A DNA stretch of 64,000 nt from Corbicula japonica (taxonomy: Eukaryota; Mollusca; Bivalvia; Venerida; Cyrenidae): contig JAZAYU010000015.1 in assembly GCA_038501625.1 (NCBI GenBank), forward strand, positions 5,850,991-5,914,990, read 5' to 3'. Under the pieces are notes generated by a model, which was not told the origin of the DNA, ran no database searches, and saw only the letters and a program-made list of their open reading frames with translations. This document shows positions 1 to 12,003 of the stretch, in pieces. Position numbers and translations under genes: made by a program. Position 1 is the first letter of the stretch. Each line of letters starts with the position of its first letter.

Positions 1-79
1 GACCGACTCTATTTTTAACTGCCGACCCTAACGATTTTTTTGCATTTCCGGAAAAATAGTTGCCCACAGTGACGTTTTA

Positions 80-785
80 CACTGCAACATCATTATATCG
101 CGGACCTCGAGGTCCAAGTCCGCCAACTGCGATATAAACGGAGCGCGATATAAGTAAATAATCACGCTAAAACAACTAGAATCTATTTGTTTTTTGTTGT
201 CAGATTCATGTATATCGCGGTGTTGCATAATTAACACGCCGTGAAATCTACGGGTACGTCAGGGAGTACGTTCTGTGCTGGAAAATGTTTTAAAACAACT
301 GTTTATATAATTTTTTATAAACAACTTTTTGTATAATATATTAAGATTTATTTTTAATGAAAAGAAATTAATTTATGTACAAAGATCGCCGTCATCAATT
401 TCCAACGGTGTCGATACTTTCAACTGAACGACGATCTGCTGGTTGATCAAGGTCGGCAATGTTAATTGGTCGTCGTCCGTCGTTAACCAGCTTGATATAA
501 CGATGAGCAGGTAATTTCAAAACAATAAACTGTTTTGACGTTTCGTGCTCAATGCCTATTATGGTATTAAGCTGCTTAAAATAAATGTCGCCGATTTGCA
601 GTTTGTCTCGTGAACGAAATTTTCCTGTACTGTATCAGCTTGCTCTTTTTCGCGCCTATTGTTTGTCACAAAGGGGTTTTCATGTCAAATCAGAAGCAAC
701 AGAATTGTAAAAAGAACTTTCATTTAATAAATGATTTATTTTCATACGTTTGATGATAAATTGTATAAATAGGTGACAATTAGAC
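80..785. mobile_element. Truncated TA-site DNA transposon (same family as 12503-13425)
   Basis: The left end reads CACTGCA-type followed by TTATATCGCGGACCTCG after a TA at 78-79. The next 700 bp is collinear with the intact copy at 12503-13425, sharing the GCGATATAAACGGAGCGCG block and the later GTCGTCGTCCGTCG block. The right terminal repeat is missing: similarity fades near 780, where a hairpin-led repeat begins. It looks like a non-autonomous element, since no transposase motif is readable in it. Confidence 0.7.
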
Positions 786-1589
786 CAACTCCCTTTTTAT
801 ACGCCCGTTTGAAAAACGGGACGTATTATGGGAACACCTGCGGCGGGCGGGCGGCGTCCACAGCGTTTCCGCTCTCTAAATCAAAATTACTGGCGTATTT
901 TGTGTCAGTTTGGCACTCTTGTTTATATTGATTTACATGCAACATTGTCTTTTTAATAAAAAAAGATTTCATGTGGTAAAATATATTAATTTACATACAT
1001 CTGACAACATGTTTAGTGCAAAAATCACTAAGTCTTTTATACTTTTCAATAAATATATTTAAATACAATAATTTCAGATTGATGGTACAATCCCATTCTC
1101 AGAGCTGGCAGCATTTGGATTAATTTTTTTAGGTTCTGAAGATTTCATGAAAAATTATATGGGTATCAAATGAAGTCCGCCAAATTCATGTAGACTTCGG
1201 GACAAAAGATTTTTTTGATATGTAAATAGGATTATGCCCGACACTATTTGGGGGCTTGGTTAAAGCTTGTCTGCTGTGAGGTCAGTTGCAGATGCCGATG
1301 GAATATTAATATTGATTAAATGTGATACAAAAAAAAAGCAAAAATCAACAATACCACAAGCTGAAAGTAAGAAAATGATATGCCTTATATCTACTTATCT
1401 ACTAAATGAATGTACTGCTAATACATTTCTAAAACAAGCTCTTAATGCCGAAAGAGTCGCTCATATATAGCTCTATATATATAAAAAAATAAAATAAAAA
1501 AAATCCCTACCTACCCTCCTATATTTTTCTGACAGCGTTTCCTGAACCACAACTATTTTATTATTTGGCCTAACTTCAATACTACTTAT
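786..1589. other. Intron or intergenic DNA with one cassette-start hairpin
   Basis: At 799-825 there is a hairpin (ATACGCCCGTTT, loop GAA, AAACGGGACGTAT), followed by a CGGGCGGGCGGCGTCC stretch. These are the usual opening parts of the half-site cassettes seen elsewhere, but no array follows. The remainder is AT-rich and I see no exon or other element in it. Confidence 0.5.
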
Positions 1590-2170
1590 ATTAAAGCTTT
1601 GAAACTTTCAACACTGGTTTATCATCATATCCCAACTGTGTATGCCAAGAAGCCAAGAACCATAACTCTAACTTTCATTTTGATCAAATTATGGCCCTTT
1701 TTCCACTTAGAATTTCAGGTTAAAGTTTGTGTACAAGCTATTGCACAAACCCATAACATCCATACAACTTGTACTACAGCTTTGAAACTTTCAACACTTG
1801 TTCATGATCATATCCCGAGTATTTTGTTCAAATTATGTCCCTTTTTCGACTTAGAATTTCAGGTTGAAGTTCGCGTGCAAGATAGTTACTTTCATACTTC
1901 TTGTACTATAGCTTTGAAACTTAAGACACTTGTTTACCATCATGACCCGGACTAAGTATGCCAAGAACCATATCTCTTTCTTTAATTTTTTATCAAATTA
2001 TGGCCCTTATTCGACTTAGCATTGCAGGTTAAAGTTTGCATGCAAGCTAGTTACTTTCATACTTCTTGTACTATAGCTTTGAAACCTAAGACACTTATTT
2101 AACATCATGATCCTGACTATGTATGCCAAGAACCATAACTCTTTCTTTTATTTTTATCAAATTATTGCCC
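1590..2170. repeat. Array of ~165-bp units (CATCATATCCC / CCAAGAACCATA type)
   Basis: About 3.5 diverged tandem units share 'ctttgaaactttcaacact', 'catcatatccc', 'gccaagaaccataactct', 'caaattatggcccttttt' and 'aggttaaagtttg'. The same unit family recurs at 18430-18825 and 23903-24300. Units are much diverged from one another, so the array is old. Open frames across it are by-products of the repeat. Confidence 0.75.
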
Positions 2171-2171
2171 T

Positions 2172-3386
2172 TTTTTATGCCCCCGCCATGAAATGGCGAC
2201 GGGCATTAAGAGTTGCTCCTGTCCGTCCGTCCGTCCGATCGTCACGAAAACTAAATGTTGGCTATAACTTTGCCATTTCTTCATATTTCTTCATCAAACT
2301 TTCAAATTATACTGCTTATGACAATAGGGTCATGATGATGCCAAATTCTTTAGGTCAAGGTCACATTTGATGGAGTTATGCCCCTTTTTTGTCACGAAAA
2401 CTAAACGTTGGCTATAACTTTGCCATTTCTTAATATTTCTTCATCAAACTTATAAATTATACTGCTAATGACAACACGGTCATGATGATGCCAAATTCTT
2501 AAGGTCAAGGTCACATTTGATGGAGTTATGCCCCTTTTTCGTCATGAAAACTTAATGTTCGCTGTAACTTTGCCATTTCTTAATATTTCTTCATCAAACT
2601 GTCAAATTATACTGCTTATGACAACACGGTTATGATGTTGCCAAATTCTTTTGGTCAAGGTCACATTTGATGGAGTTATGCCCCTTTTTTGTCACAAAAA
2701 CTTAATGTTGGCTATCATTTTGCCATTTCTTAACATTTCTTTATCAAACTTTCAAAATATATTGCTTACAACCACACAGTCTTCATGATACCAAAATCTT
2801 TATGTCAAGGTCACATGCCACAAAGTTATGCCCCTTTTCATACTTATATTTTGTCATGAAAACTTAATCTTGGCTATTAATTTGCCATTTCTCAATATTT
2901 CTTCATGAAACTTTCAAATTATATAAATTATGACAACACACTCATGATGATGCCAAAATTTTTAGGTCAAGGTCAAATTTGTTGCAGTTATGCCCCTTTT
3001 TGTACTTGGATTTTGACATGAAAACTTAACATTGGCTATAACTTTGCCATTTCTCTATACTTCTTCATGAAGCTTTAAAATGATATTGCTGATGACAACA
3101 TGCTCATTATGATGCCAAATTCTTTAGGTCAAGGTCATATTTGTTGGAGTTATGCCCCTTTTTTGTACTTGGATTTTTACACGAAATCTTAATGTTGGCT
3201 ATAACTTTGCCATTTCTCAATATTTCTTCATGAAACTTCCAAATTATATTGCTCAAGACAACACACTCGTGATGATGAGATGTTGTTTTGGTCAAGATGG
3301 AGTTATGCCCCATTTTGAACTTGCATTTTTTTCCGACATTGTACCAGAGGGCGACACAAGTGTTCAACTGAACACTCATCTAGTAT
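2172..3386. repeat. Hairpin-bounded array of ~155-bp half-site units
   Basis: It opens with a hairpin at 2177-2206 (GCCCCCGCCAT / ATGGCGACGGGC) and GTCCGTCCGTCCGTCC. About seven units follow, with 'aaggtcaaggtcacatttg', 'gagttatgccccttttt' and 'ttggctataactttgccat'. It closes with a short palindrome at 3359-3376 (AGTGTTCA / TGAACACT) and CTAGT at 3380-3384. It is complete at both ends. A Helitron-like or 'pearl'-type non-autonomous element with internal tandem repeats is one reading. Confidence 0.75.
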
Positions 3387-3387
3387 T

Positions 3388-4675
3388 TATTTCTCCCCCC
3401 CTCTGGGGGAGACATACTGTTTTTGCCCTGTCCGTCAGTCCGTCTGTCACACTTCGTTTCCGCTCAATAACTCGAGTACCCTTTGACCCAGAGCCTTCAA
3501 ACTTCATAGGGTGATAGCCCTTATTGAGTAGAAGAACCCTATTGATTTTGGGGTCAGTAGGTCAAAGGTCAAGGTCACAGTGACCCAAAGAGTGAAAACC
3601 GTTTCCGCTCAATAACTTGAGTACCCTTTGACCCAGAGCCTCCAAACTTCATAGGGTGATAGCCCTTATTGAGTAGAAGAACCCTATTGATTTTGGGGTC
3701 AGTAGGTCAAAGGTCAAGGTCACAGTGACCCGAAGAGTGAAAACCGTTTCCGCTCAATAATTTGAGTACCCTTTGACCCAGAGCCTTCAAACTTCATAGG
3801 GTGATAGCCCTTATTGAGTAGAAGAACCCTACTGATTTTGGGGTCAGTAGGTCAAAGGTCAAGGTCACAGGGGCCCGAAGAGTGAAAACTGTTTCCGCTC
3901 AATAATTCGAGTACCCTTTGACCCAGAGCCTTCAAACTTTATAGGATGACAGCCCTTATTGAGTAGAAGAACCCTATTGATTTTGAAGTCAGTAGGTCAA
4001 AGGTCAAGGTCACAGGGGCCCAAAGAGTGAAAACCGTTTCTGCTCCATAACTTGAGTACCCTTTGACCCAGGGACTTCAAACTTCATAGGTTGATAGCCG
4101 TTATAGAGTAGAAGAACCCTATTGATTTTGGGGTCAGTAGGTCAATGGTCAAGGTCACAGGGGCCTTAAGAGTGAAAACCGTTTCCGCTCAATAACTGGA
4201 GTACCGTTTGACCCACAGCCTTCAAAATTCATAGGGTGATAGCCCCTTTTGATTAGAAGAACCCTATTGATTTTGGGGTCAGTAGGTCAAAGGTCAAGGT
4301 CACAGGGGCCTGAAGAGTGAAAACCGTTTCCACTCAATAATAGGAGTTCTATTTTACCCAGACCATTCAAACTTCATACGATGGATGTCCTTATTGAGTA
4401 GAGGACTCCTATTGATTTTGGGGTCAGTAGGTCAAAGGTCAAGGTCACAGGGGCCCCGAAGAGTAAAAACCGTATCCGGTCAATTACTGGAGTACCGCTT
4501 GACCCAGAGCATAGGGTAATAGCCCTTATTGAGTAGAAGAACCCTATTGATTATGGGATCAGTAGGTCAAAGGTCAAGGTCACAGGGGTCTGGGCGCAGG
4601 AGGGGGGGGGGGGGGGGGGGGTGGGGCGCGGCACAGGGGGGAGACATGCGTTTTTCACAAAAAACATCTAGTGTA
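3388..4675. repeat. Hairpin-bounded array of ~143-bp units with perfect DR1 sites
   Basis: The start hairpin is CTCCCCCCCTCTGGGGGAG near 3392, followed by GTCCGTCAGTCCGTC. About eight units of 'gtttccgctcaataac...ttgacccagagccttcaaacttcatag...ggggtcagtaggtcaaaggtcaaggtcac' follow. The core AGGTCAAAGGTCAAGGTCA is kept in nearly every unit. A 20-base G run lies at 4602-4621, and the end near 4670 reads CATCTAGT after a short fold. Early units are most alike and the last ones are decayed. Confidence 0.8.
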
Positions 4676-5095
4676 AGTTGGATTTAACATTTTACAGAAA
4701 TGATCACCATAATGAGACGAAGTGTTGCGTGCAACATTTGGGTCGCTACCTTGAAGGTCAAGGTCACAGCATGACCTTGAAGCAAAATCGTTTCCTGTCT
4801 ATAACTCTGTAACTCAGTTGGATTTAAAAATTATTTCACAGAAATGAAGCTATAATCACCATTATCGACGCAACATGTCACACAACATTTCGGTCGCTTC
4901 CTTCAAGGAAAAGGTCACAGCATGAACTTGAAGCTCCATTATGTCAGGTCCATAATTTTGTTATTTTTATGAGGATTTTAAAATTGTATGATTTTATAGC
5001 AATACACTTTTTTTCAAAATTCACCTCAATAGTTATACAACTAACTGTTTTTGTGACAAAGCACCCATTCGGGGAGCATCACCTGTCTTGGACGG
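4676..5095. repeat. Short half-site array, two units, with end hairpin
   Basis: Two units of the 'cagaaatgatcaccataatgag...acatttgggtcgctacc...aaggtcaaggtcacagcatgacctt' family, which is larger at 46540-47682 and 54208-55370. It ends around 5065-5090 with a fold (GCACCCATTCGGGGAGC) and ACCTGTCTTGG. Confidence 0.65.
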
Positions 5096-5156
5096 TTTCT
5101 TGTTTTATAGTGAAATAGTTTAGATGTAAACTATTGGATGTTTTTTCTTGCCTTAG

Positions 5157-5227
5157 GGAGATGGTACTGAGGAGATAGATGAGGATGCCTTGTTAGATTC
5201 AGATGGAGAAGAGAACCAGTCTTACAT
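5157..5227 (+). CDS. RBM33: Internal coding exon 1 of an RBM33-like acidic protein
   Basis: This 71-bp exon lies between a good acceptor (tttcttgccttag) and a donor GTAAGA. It encodes 23 residues plus two bases: GDGTEEIDEDALLDSDGEEN then QSY. The acidic ALLDSDGEEN motif followed by an Ile-Leu-Gln stretch in the next exon resembles the N-terminal acidic part of RBM33, a nuclear RNA-binding protein linked to m6A/ALKBH5 biology and RNA export. The leftover AT joins T of the exon at 9092 to make Ile (phase 2). Exons with the start codon must lie upstream of the window or be unrecognised. The exon itself is well supported; the family name is inference from memory and could be another acidic nuclear protein. 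Confidence 0.6.
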
Positions 5228-7040
5228 GTAAGAAATTTTCTTGGGTCTTAGAGTAGTTGATATCATTCTTTGAAATAACATTATGAAGTTTAACAGATGA
5301 CATTGCTTGTTATGTATTTTGGTATAAAATTAAAATTACATAGTCATCATGTCATGTGTAATTAAACACCCAATGGTTATGAGAAAACAATGCATTGCTG
5401 TTCAACATCTACTGTACATTGCCTTGGGGCAGAAACGTGTGAATTTCAAGTAGTATTAGCGTTGTAAGGTGGGAAAGTGCTATCTTAATAAACGAATGGC
5501 ACGGGGTGACCAATTCAAATAAAGAGATTATTTATCATAGAAATAGATAGAAATGGTTTTGTGTTTTAATATTCTACTATATTAAGCGAAATATTCAAAT
5601 AACCGCCATTCAATTAAGTGGAATGTACTGTATCATAATGTGAATATCCCATGTACAAAATCTGTTTTCCAACATTCAGTTCACAGCAACCTAGTTTTTT
5701 GTATAACGGTAGGATTTTTTAAAAATATTGCGGCACAAACTACTGCTACAGTTTTCAAGATACTGACTTGAAACTTTAAGCAAGAAAGGTACTTGGCATC
5801 ATGTGTAGATGTATAAATGTGCCTGATATTTTTTATGTGGCTCAGTCCATCATTTTTATGACAGGTGCATGATTTCTTTAATCTTGTTACAAAAACTCCA
5901 AACATTTTCTCTAGATTAATTTGAAAATTTAAGCATACATTCAGCATCAACTGACCTATTTTCCATTAGGCCCAGTGTATATGTGGTTGACATATTTTTC
6001 ATTTGGATCAGACAATTAATTATTAATATTTACATGTATTGGATTGGAACAGGGATCTTTTTTTTCTAAGTTTATCCAAGCACTGAACAGGCTAAATTGT
6101 GTCTTTTTGTTTCACTTGTATGGTGTAAACAGCATTGTATTTGAGTTATGTATAAAAATATTTATTTTTTTTACAACATGAAGGAAACTTGTATGGGCAT
6201 TCTGTCTGAGGGGTTGTTTTACTTGTGTAAAATGGTATGTTGTTTGCTTGCCCATTTTACAGATTATGTATATTTCTTTTACTCTGCATTTGATGATTAT
6301 TCCAGTCATTAGTGAATAATAGATACTGATAATCTCTTGCTTTATACTTTGTAGTTTATTCATTTAGTTTCTGTATGAAGAATAAGAATAGATTATTTGC
6401 CAATAATCTTAGAAGTATTGGTTAAGTCTTCTAAGAGTACGTATTTTAATATTTCACTAAACATAAATCTATCGAACTTTATTCTTATATATAAATGATG
6501 CTTTAATGGTTAAATAATGTAATAATATATTGTTAAAATAATAAAAATGTACTTATGGGTGGATTTGGCAGCAGTAGGGGTGTTAGAGGCAGTTTACGTT
6601 CGGTATTATTGGTCAGTGAAAAACCTGATTTGGTCAGTGAAAAGTCGGAGAAAAGTCAGGGAATTTTTTTCATCCTTGGTGCTGGCAACCCTGTATTTTA
6701 CGTTTCAATATAATGCATTCAGCATGTAAACTTGTGTCAATTATAACTCAACACATATATGAGTTTGTGTCTGACCATGTCCATTTGAACTAGAGTTATA
6801 GCCTCTTATGTATTTCAGTACAATACAGTCACCATGTAATATTGTGTTGCACATAACTTCTAAACTGTATTAACCAAAGTCACAATAATAAGTATTTTGA
6901 CCATCATGTGTACTGTTATAAGTTAAGTGTGAGGAAACTATGACTGGATTATCTCCCTTTGTTTAAATTAACTGTGTTTATTTTCCTATGACAATTTTGA
7001 GTGTATAAATTGATCTTTATCCTTAGACAGAAGTTATTCC
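5228..7040. other. Intron, unique-looking AT-rich sequence
   Basis: This is the first part of the 3,864-bp intron between exons 1 and 2 (5228-9091). I see no coding motif, array or terminal repeat in it. Short open frames have no recognisable content. Confidence 0.5.
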
Positions 7041-7335
7041 AACTTTAAAAAAGTGAAATGTGCATATCAGGAATTGCCACACTCACAAAACACAGCCTCC
7101 CCACATAGCATGTTGTTATAAGTGTGTCAATTCAAATAAAATGCCACAAACAATTAACAAAAAAAGAGAACTATTGGGGTTACTGCCTTGAAATGGTCAG
7201 TGGCAAAACAAATTGTCACTGGGGGTTTAAACCAGGTTCTAGGGTGCACCAACTTCACACTTGCCCAAACTGGTTCTCATATCTACAAACAAGTACAAGT
7301 TGTCTTCCTGAAATAACGCCAACTCACTCATCAAA
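7041..7335 (-). mobile_element. Old 3'-end fragment of the retroelement seen at 48 kb
   Basis: It shares blocks in the same order with 54691-55157, including 'aaaagtgaaatatgcatatcag', 'acagcctccccac', 'actgggggtttaaaccagg', 'gtgcaccaac', 'cacttgcccaaac' and 'caagtacaagttgtctt'. The element's 3' end (reading ...atatgcacatttcacttttt on the minus strand) is at the low coordinate. Divergence is high, so it is the oldest of the three copies. No protein is preserved. Confidence 0.65.
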
Positions 7336-7500
7336 AGATGATAAACCTTGTTGTTTATCACAAAAATACTGGTCTTTATCTTGTACTTCTGAAGTTAAGT
7401 GTACTGTAACCACAATGTTGGCTTTTTTGACAATGACAACTGAGATTTGGAAAAAAATTTATAAACAAACACACTACTGAGATACAATAACAATTAGGCC

Positions 7501-8478
7501 TAAAAAAATAGGTTTGTTTCTGGTTACATCCTTGTAAAATGGGTCGGTAGGTAGGTTTGTTTGTTTTTTTAGGGGAAGGAACCAAAGTCCAGGTATATAC
7601 CATCTTGGGTGTAAGTAAGTACATCAAAGATTAAAATTGTTAAATTAGTATCTATCTTTTTTCGAGGTATCGTTTAAAGGTATTGAAGTGTAGAAAAGGG
7701 AAAACTCACTGCATTTTATACTTATAAAACTGTAATTCCATTAAAACTACTTAACCAGTGTTTCAACTTAAAGTTGAATAGTTTTGCTTAACATGTAATA
7801 TTAATAATTAATCTTTTAATTATTATTAGATGTGTAATTCCGTAATATGGTTTAATGCATGGGTATTGTTGATTTGTTCATGGCTATTTTTGTAAAAAAA
7901 AATATGTTGGATATACTTACCTTAATACCTACCACTTCTTATAACCACTGTGCCTCACTTTCAAATTGTATTAAGTCGATTTTAGCTTTACATTCGTGAT
8001 ATTGTTGCAATTAACACATAATCAAATATATACATATCCCGTCAATGATGGTAAAAGTTCTATCACTACCACAAAAGCAGGGTTAATAATTTGATCAGTG
8101 CAGTTTCTTTCATTCATTTTACAATACAAATATCAGTACATAATTGTTCACTCATAAAGCCATTATTCAATGATTCTGCATTTTACGCCGTATCACATAT
8201 GCACTTCGAACAGCAACCTTGACCCGAAAGCACACGCAACGGGGTTTACATATAGTGATACATTGACAAAAATCAGGCGTTTTACAGTTAAAAATAGCAC
8301 CGGAGAAGAAAGTGAAAGTAAATTTTCTAAAAATGAAACAGTGCTGGCTGTTATTTTGCACCTGACATTGTGTCCGACAATAACAGAATAATTTTTTTGG
8401 GAGGGCTGAAAAAAAGTTAGGGTCGGCACTAAAAAGAGATGGTCGGTCGGGTAACCAGAAACAAACCTATTTTTTTTA
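7501..8478. mobile_element. MITE-like element with ~26-bp terminal inverted repeats
   Basis: The left arm at 7501-7527 (TAAAAAAATAGGTTTG then TTTCTGGTTAC) is the reverse complement of the right arm at about 8451-8478. Each arm is followed internally by a GGTCGGTAGG or GGTCGGTCGG motif. No clean target duplication is visible outside the arms and no transposase is readable, so the superfamily is unassigned. It lies wholly inside the exon 1-exon 2 intron. Confidence 0.65.
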
Positions 8479-8656
8479 AGCTTTAGGATTTCAATCTTTA
8501 TTCAGGAAACTGGATAAGGATCGGTATAACTGCAGGGATATGACATGTATGACTATTACTTATTTGTCAAATGCCATTTGCCAGATTACATTAAAGTGAC
8601 AGTACCAGACATTTATGATATACAGCATCTGGGAAAACACATAGAAAGTTAATTAA

Positions 8657-8890
8657 CCCATTCCCGTACAGATACACCTTTATTGCTAGGGCGAACAGTT
8701 TAGATTCAGATCAGCCGGCACGTCCGTGCCGTCTGATCAGGATCTAAACTGTTCGCTTTTTGATTCATTAGGTTATTTCTGACCAAAATGCGACCAGTGC
8801 AGATCCTGATCAGACGGCATGGATGTGCCGGCTGATCTGGATCTACACTGGTCGCACATGCGTAAAAAAGCGTATATATCCAGGAAAGGG
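8657..8890. mobile_element. 234-bp palindromic MITE at a TTAA site (piggyBac-type)
   Basis: It is flanked by TTAA at 8653-8656 and 8891-8894, with termini CCCATTCCC and GGAAAGGG. It contains a long internal palindrome at about 8694-8757 (CGAACAGTTTAGAT ... ATCTAAACTGTTCG around GATCAGCCGGCACG) and a second fold with GATCAGACGGCA / TGCCGGCTGATC. Relatives are at 20377-20601, 27437-27601, 28774-28999 and about 29190-29275. TTAA duplication with CCCTTT-type ends is the piggyBac pattern. Confidence 0.75.
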
Positions 8891-9091
8891 TTAAGTAATC
8901 TGGCCTTAAGGTTATGAAACTGAGAATGAAACCAGTCTCAGATCTCAGGCCACCTGTTGGTCAGTTCTGAGACAGTGCTCAATTTTAATCAGTGAGATTG
9001 CTTGGACCTGTCATTGGTCTCCTATATCATTTTTATAAGCTGAGGTATTTTTCTAAGCCAGTCTAAGATTTGTGTTTATTTCTGCTTACAG

Positions 9092-9173
9092 TCTGCAGGG
9101 TGATATAGTAGAGACAGTAGATTTAGGACTGAATGTCAGTGATGTAGGTTTTGATGACACTGCTAATAGTCAG
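9092..9173 (+). CDS. RBM33: Internal coding exon 2 of the RBM33-like gene
   Basis: This 82-bp exon follows acceptor ttctgcttacag and precedes donor GTAAAC. The first T completes the Ile begun in the exon at 5157. The next 27 codons start LQGDIVETVDLGLNVSDVGF and end DDTANSQ, with no stop, finishing in phase 0. The segment is acidic and follows an ALLxSDxEEN motif, in the same order as the N-terminus of vertebrate RBM33, where an acidic block precedes a short hydrophobic strand-like stretch. No folded domain is visible. Its conservation in other bivalves would settle the exon. Confidence 0.6.
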
Positions 9174-9937
9174 GTAAACTTTTAAAAACATACTATTTTA
9201 ATACACAGGATAGCTTATGAGTTCAGTAGATGTACAAAGGAATGTTATAGTGACAGTGGATTAGGCATAAATGTCAGGTAACTAATGATTCATTACAATT
9301 TTAATGCAGAGGACAGCTTTTTAACAAGTTCAGTAAAAGTGAAATAAAGGTAAAAAATGGTATATGGAAAAGCAACATGCAGAAAACAGCCTCGGTACAG
9401 CCGCATAGGTTTGTATTACTGTTTAAATAATGAACACAAGTAAAGGAAGATAATTACAACAAATCTCCAAGAGATGACTGTTGTGAACTTAACCCCAACA
9501 TTGAGTTCCACATAGTGACCAATTTATCTGAAGTTTGATATATTATACAACCGAGAACAAGTCTTTACTTGATAAAGTAAACTTCATTTGGATAATAGAA
9601 TATTTTTCAATTTAAACAGGTTTGTTTCTTAAAGTAAACTAAACTGAGAACATATTAAATACAGGGACTGTGGTAAGGTATATAATGGTTATTAGTCTCA
9701 AGAGAACTGAGATTGGAGACTGGTCTTAAAACTCTAGGTTGTGATTGGTCAACTAATCAACTGCTTAAGATTTGATACTTGTTTTTGATAGCTGTCTCAG
9801 TTATTTTATCCCAGATGACTTGATGCAGTCAAAAACTTCAAACATGTGGACTATTATTGAAAAATAAACAAATAATCTGTTTCTGCTGTTAATCTCTTTG
9901 TAATAAACAGTTTATGAATGAAATAGATATCTAATTA

Positions 9938-10733
9938 CAGTCATGTCCGGTAATCTTGCGCGTCTGGTCATCTTGCGCACTAGTCTACTGATATCCCCTG
10001 AAGTGATTTTACAGTCATGTTGTGAAAATATCATTACAAACAATTATTTTTGGACCTATGTTAAGAACATCTAAAAGGCAAACATGTCGAAAATTAAAAC
10101 CTGTCCAAGATATTTACATCATCATAATTAATTATTCATGACTACGCCCAGTGACCTATTTACTGATAGTTTAAGCAAATAATTCATTCTTCCAGAAAAA
10201 TGTGTAATGTAATAGGCATAAACATTAAAACACATTTTGAAACAAATTTAGACCCTTAAACTCTAACAATTCCATTTTATTTGCAAAAGTTAGTGAATTC
10301 AGACCACATTTTCCTCAGTTCCCGCCAATGTATCAAAAAAAAGTCAAGGACATAATCCGCGCATGATTTTTATTCCTGCAGAAGCGTAAAGTGCCTTTTT
10401 TTCTCGTATCCAATAAATAGAAAAATAAAACAACAGGAAATTTTATGGTTTGTCAAAGACACGCAACCTTTTTAAAAATTTCACTGTTGTGACGTCATTT
10501 CTCTCGGGTGCGCAAGATGACCGGACATTTAAATGCTGGGGTAAAACATGGTGGTTAGGGTAAACATTGACAAGTTCCCAGTAGTTTAGGAGTCATTACC
10601 AAAACTTTTTTTGTCATTACATGCATGAAAGGTTTCTGAAAACAGACAAACAGAATTGACACATTTGTCCATTATTGATCAGTAAACATATTGGCGATAA
10701 TGCTTAGGTGCGCAAGATTACCGGACAGCATTG
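9938..10733. mobile_element. 796-bp TA-site transposon (pogo/Tigger-like ends)
   Basis: The 18-bp inverted repeat TGTCCGGTAATCTTGCGC occurs at about 9945-9962 and, inverted, at about 10709-10726. Including outer bases the ends read CAGTCATGTCCGG and CAATGCTGTCCGG, each next to TA (9936-9937, 10734-10735). A third internal copy of GCGCAAGATGACCGGACA lies near 10510. CAGT-type ends plus a TA duplication suggest pogo/Tigger. No transposase is preserved, so it would have been moved by another element. Confidence 0.7.
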
Positions 10734-10914
10734 TATTTATAAAGAACTTCCAAACTTAGTTCATCATTTTAATGCTTTTTAATACAGCAACATTCATTTC
10801 TATGTTAAAGCAAACTGTATTTTATCAGTTATAACATTACAGCAAGGTGTTTACATGCATTGTTGACATGTTTGGTAAATTTCTGAAACTTGTGAATAGC
10901 CATTTATTTACCAG

Positions 10915-11046
10915 GAGTTGGACTATGAAGATATTCCAGAAGAAGTGCAGCAGGACTTTGGTGATGAGAATGATGAAGAGACTGAGGACCCCCTCATGGT
11001 TGATGATCAGCCAAATGAAACAACATGTGTAGCCCAACCCACTCAG
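10915..11046 (+). CDS. RBM33: Internal coding exon 3 of the RBM33-like gene (acidic)
   Basis: This 132-bp exon is 44 codons, phase 0 at both ends. The acceptor is tttatttaccag and the donor GTTATT is weaker than its neighbours. The peptide begins ELDYEDIPEEVQQDFGDEND and continues EETEDPLMVDDQPNET, ending in VAQPTQ. About 40 % of the residues are Asp or Glu, matching an intrinsically disordered acidic region rather than a folded domain. Because it is symmetrical (phase 0-0) it could be skipped without breaking the frame; cDNA would show whether it is. Confidence 0.6.
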
Positions 11047-11749
11047 GTTATTATTATTACTCTACTTTCGTTTTGAACCAGGAAGTAAGTTTTCCTTGAA
11101 TTTCTTGAAAACCCAAGATTTGTGTAAATTTGAAATTTATTTGAATCGTTATGTACACAAGTAAGCAAGCTGGTCACTCGTTTTTTTTTTACATTTAGTA
11201 TATATATTCATTTGAGCCTTTTCAACTTTGCTGTGAAAGGCAATCAATTTAAGTAAAAATCAACATGATAAAAATTTGCAAAACAGCAATTTTAAACCTA
11301 CTTTATTTTATTTGGTTATATAGAATTACGCACATCACCTTTTTCAATAAAATGCAAACTGTTTTATTGTTTATGTAAATTAATGCAATCCTGGGTATTG
11401 CTACTTTTAATTCTGACATCAAACAGCCTTTGACTAGTGCAGTTTATTTGCGAATAAAATAAACCCGCCCGTTGTTAAAATGAGGTCGATCTCATACTGT
11501 TTCATCTTTCCCGCAGGCTATTCACGGGACGTGTAGTCGTGGTAGTGTGAAGTCGATAATTGACTGGTTAATACAGTATCTGATTAAGCTTTGAAAAATG
11601 AACATGACTGTAGGTAACTTTTGTAACAATTTATAGGCCACTATTCATGACCGTTTTTTTTTTTACCAATTTTGAAACTTCAATCGGACATTCCTCCAGA
11701 AAATCGGTCAATTACCGGCCTGCCAAAAATTTTAGAAACACTGTTGCAC
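11047..11749. other. Intron sequence, no feature recognised
   Basis: This is the first part of the 7.2-kb intron between exons 3 and 4. A hAT-like terminus remnant (GGCCTGCCAAAAATTTT) lies near 11717 and resembles the ends at 14971 and 57121, but no partner end was found. Confidence 0.45.
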
Positions 11750-12003
11750 ATGTATCTAGGAATTTAAAAGGGTAGTGTGCTGCCAAACAGGTCAGGACAC
11801 TACCAATAAAGGGGGAGGGGAACACAATAATGGGTTTATTGAATTTTATTGAATGCCTTTAAAGACTTTCTGAATTGTTATCATTTAAATAATTTGCATT
11901 TCAACTAAATCAGTTTTCCAGAAATCCCTACTTGTCTTACTTTTAAAACAATAAATGCCCTACTTTTGCCATATTTTTTCTGGAGGCAATAGAAAGCTTG
12001 TCT
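11750..12003. mobile_element. Truncated copy of the 19382-21744 element
   Basis: It shares with 19732-21744 the phrases 'gggtttatt', 'gacactaccaataaaggg' (diverged), repeated CCCTACTTTT motifs and the right end '...ctggaggcaatagaaagcttg'. Only the right-hand portion is present and no left terminal repeat is seen. Confidence 0.55.

Noticed and set aside
2172..5095. Firm Helitron assignment for the cassettes
   Set aside because: The end hairpin plus CTAGT fits, but the following base is not constantly T, 5' TC ends are not consistent, and no Rep/helicase coding is present. Kept only as a hypothesis.
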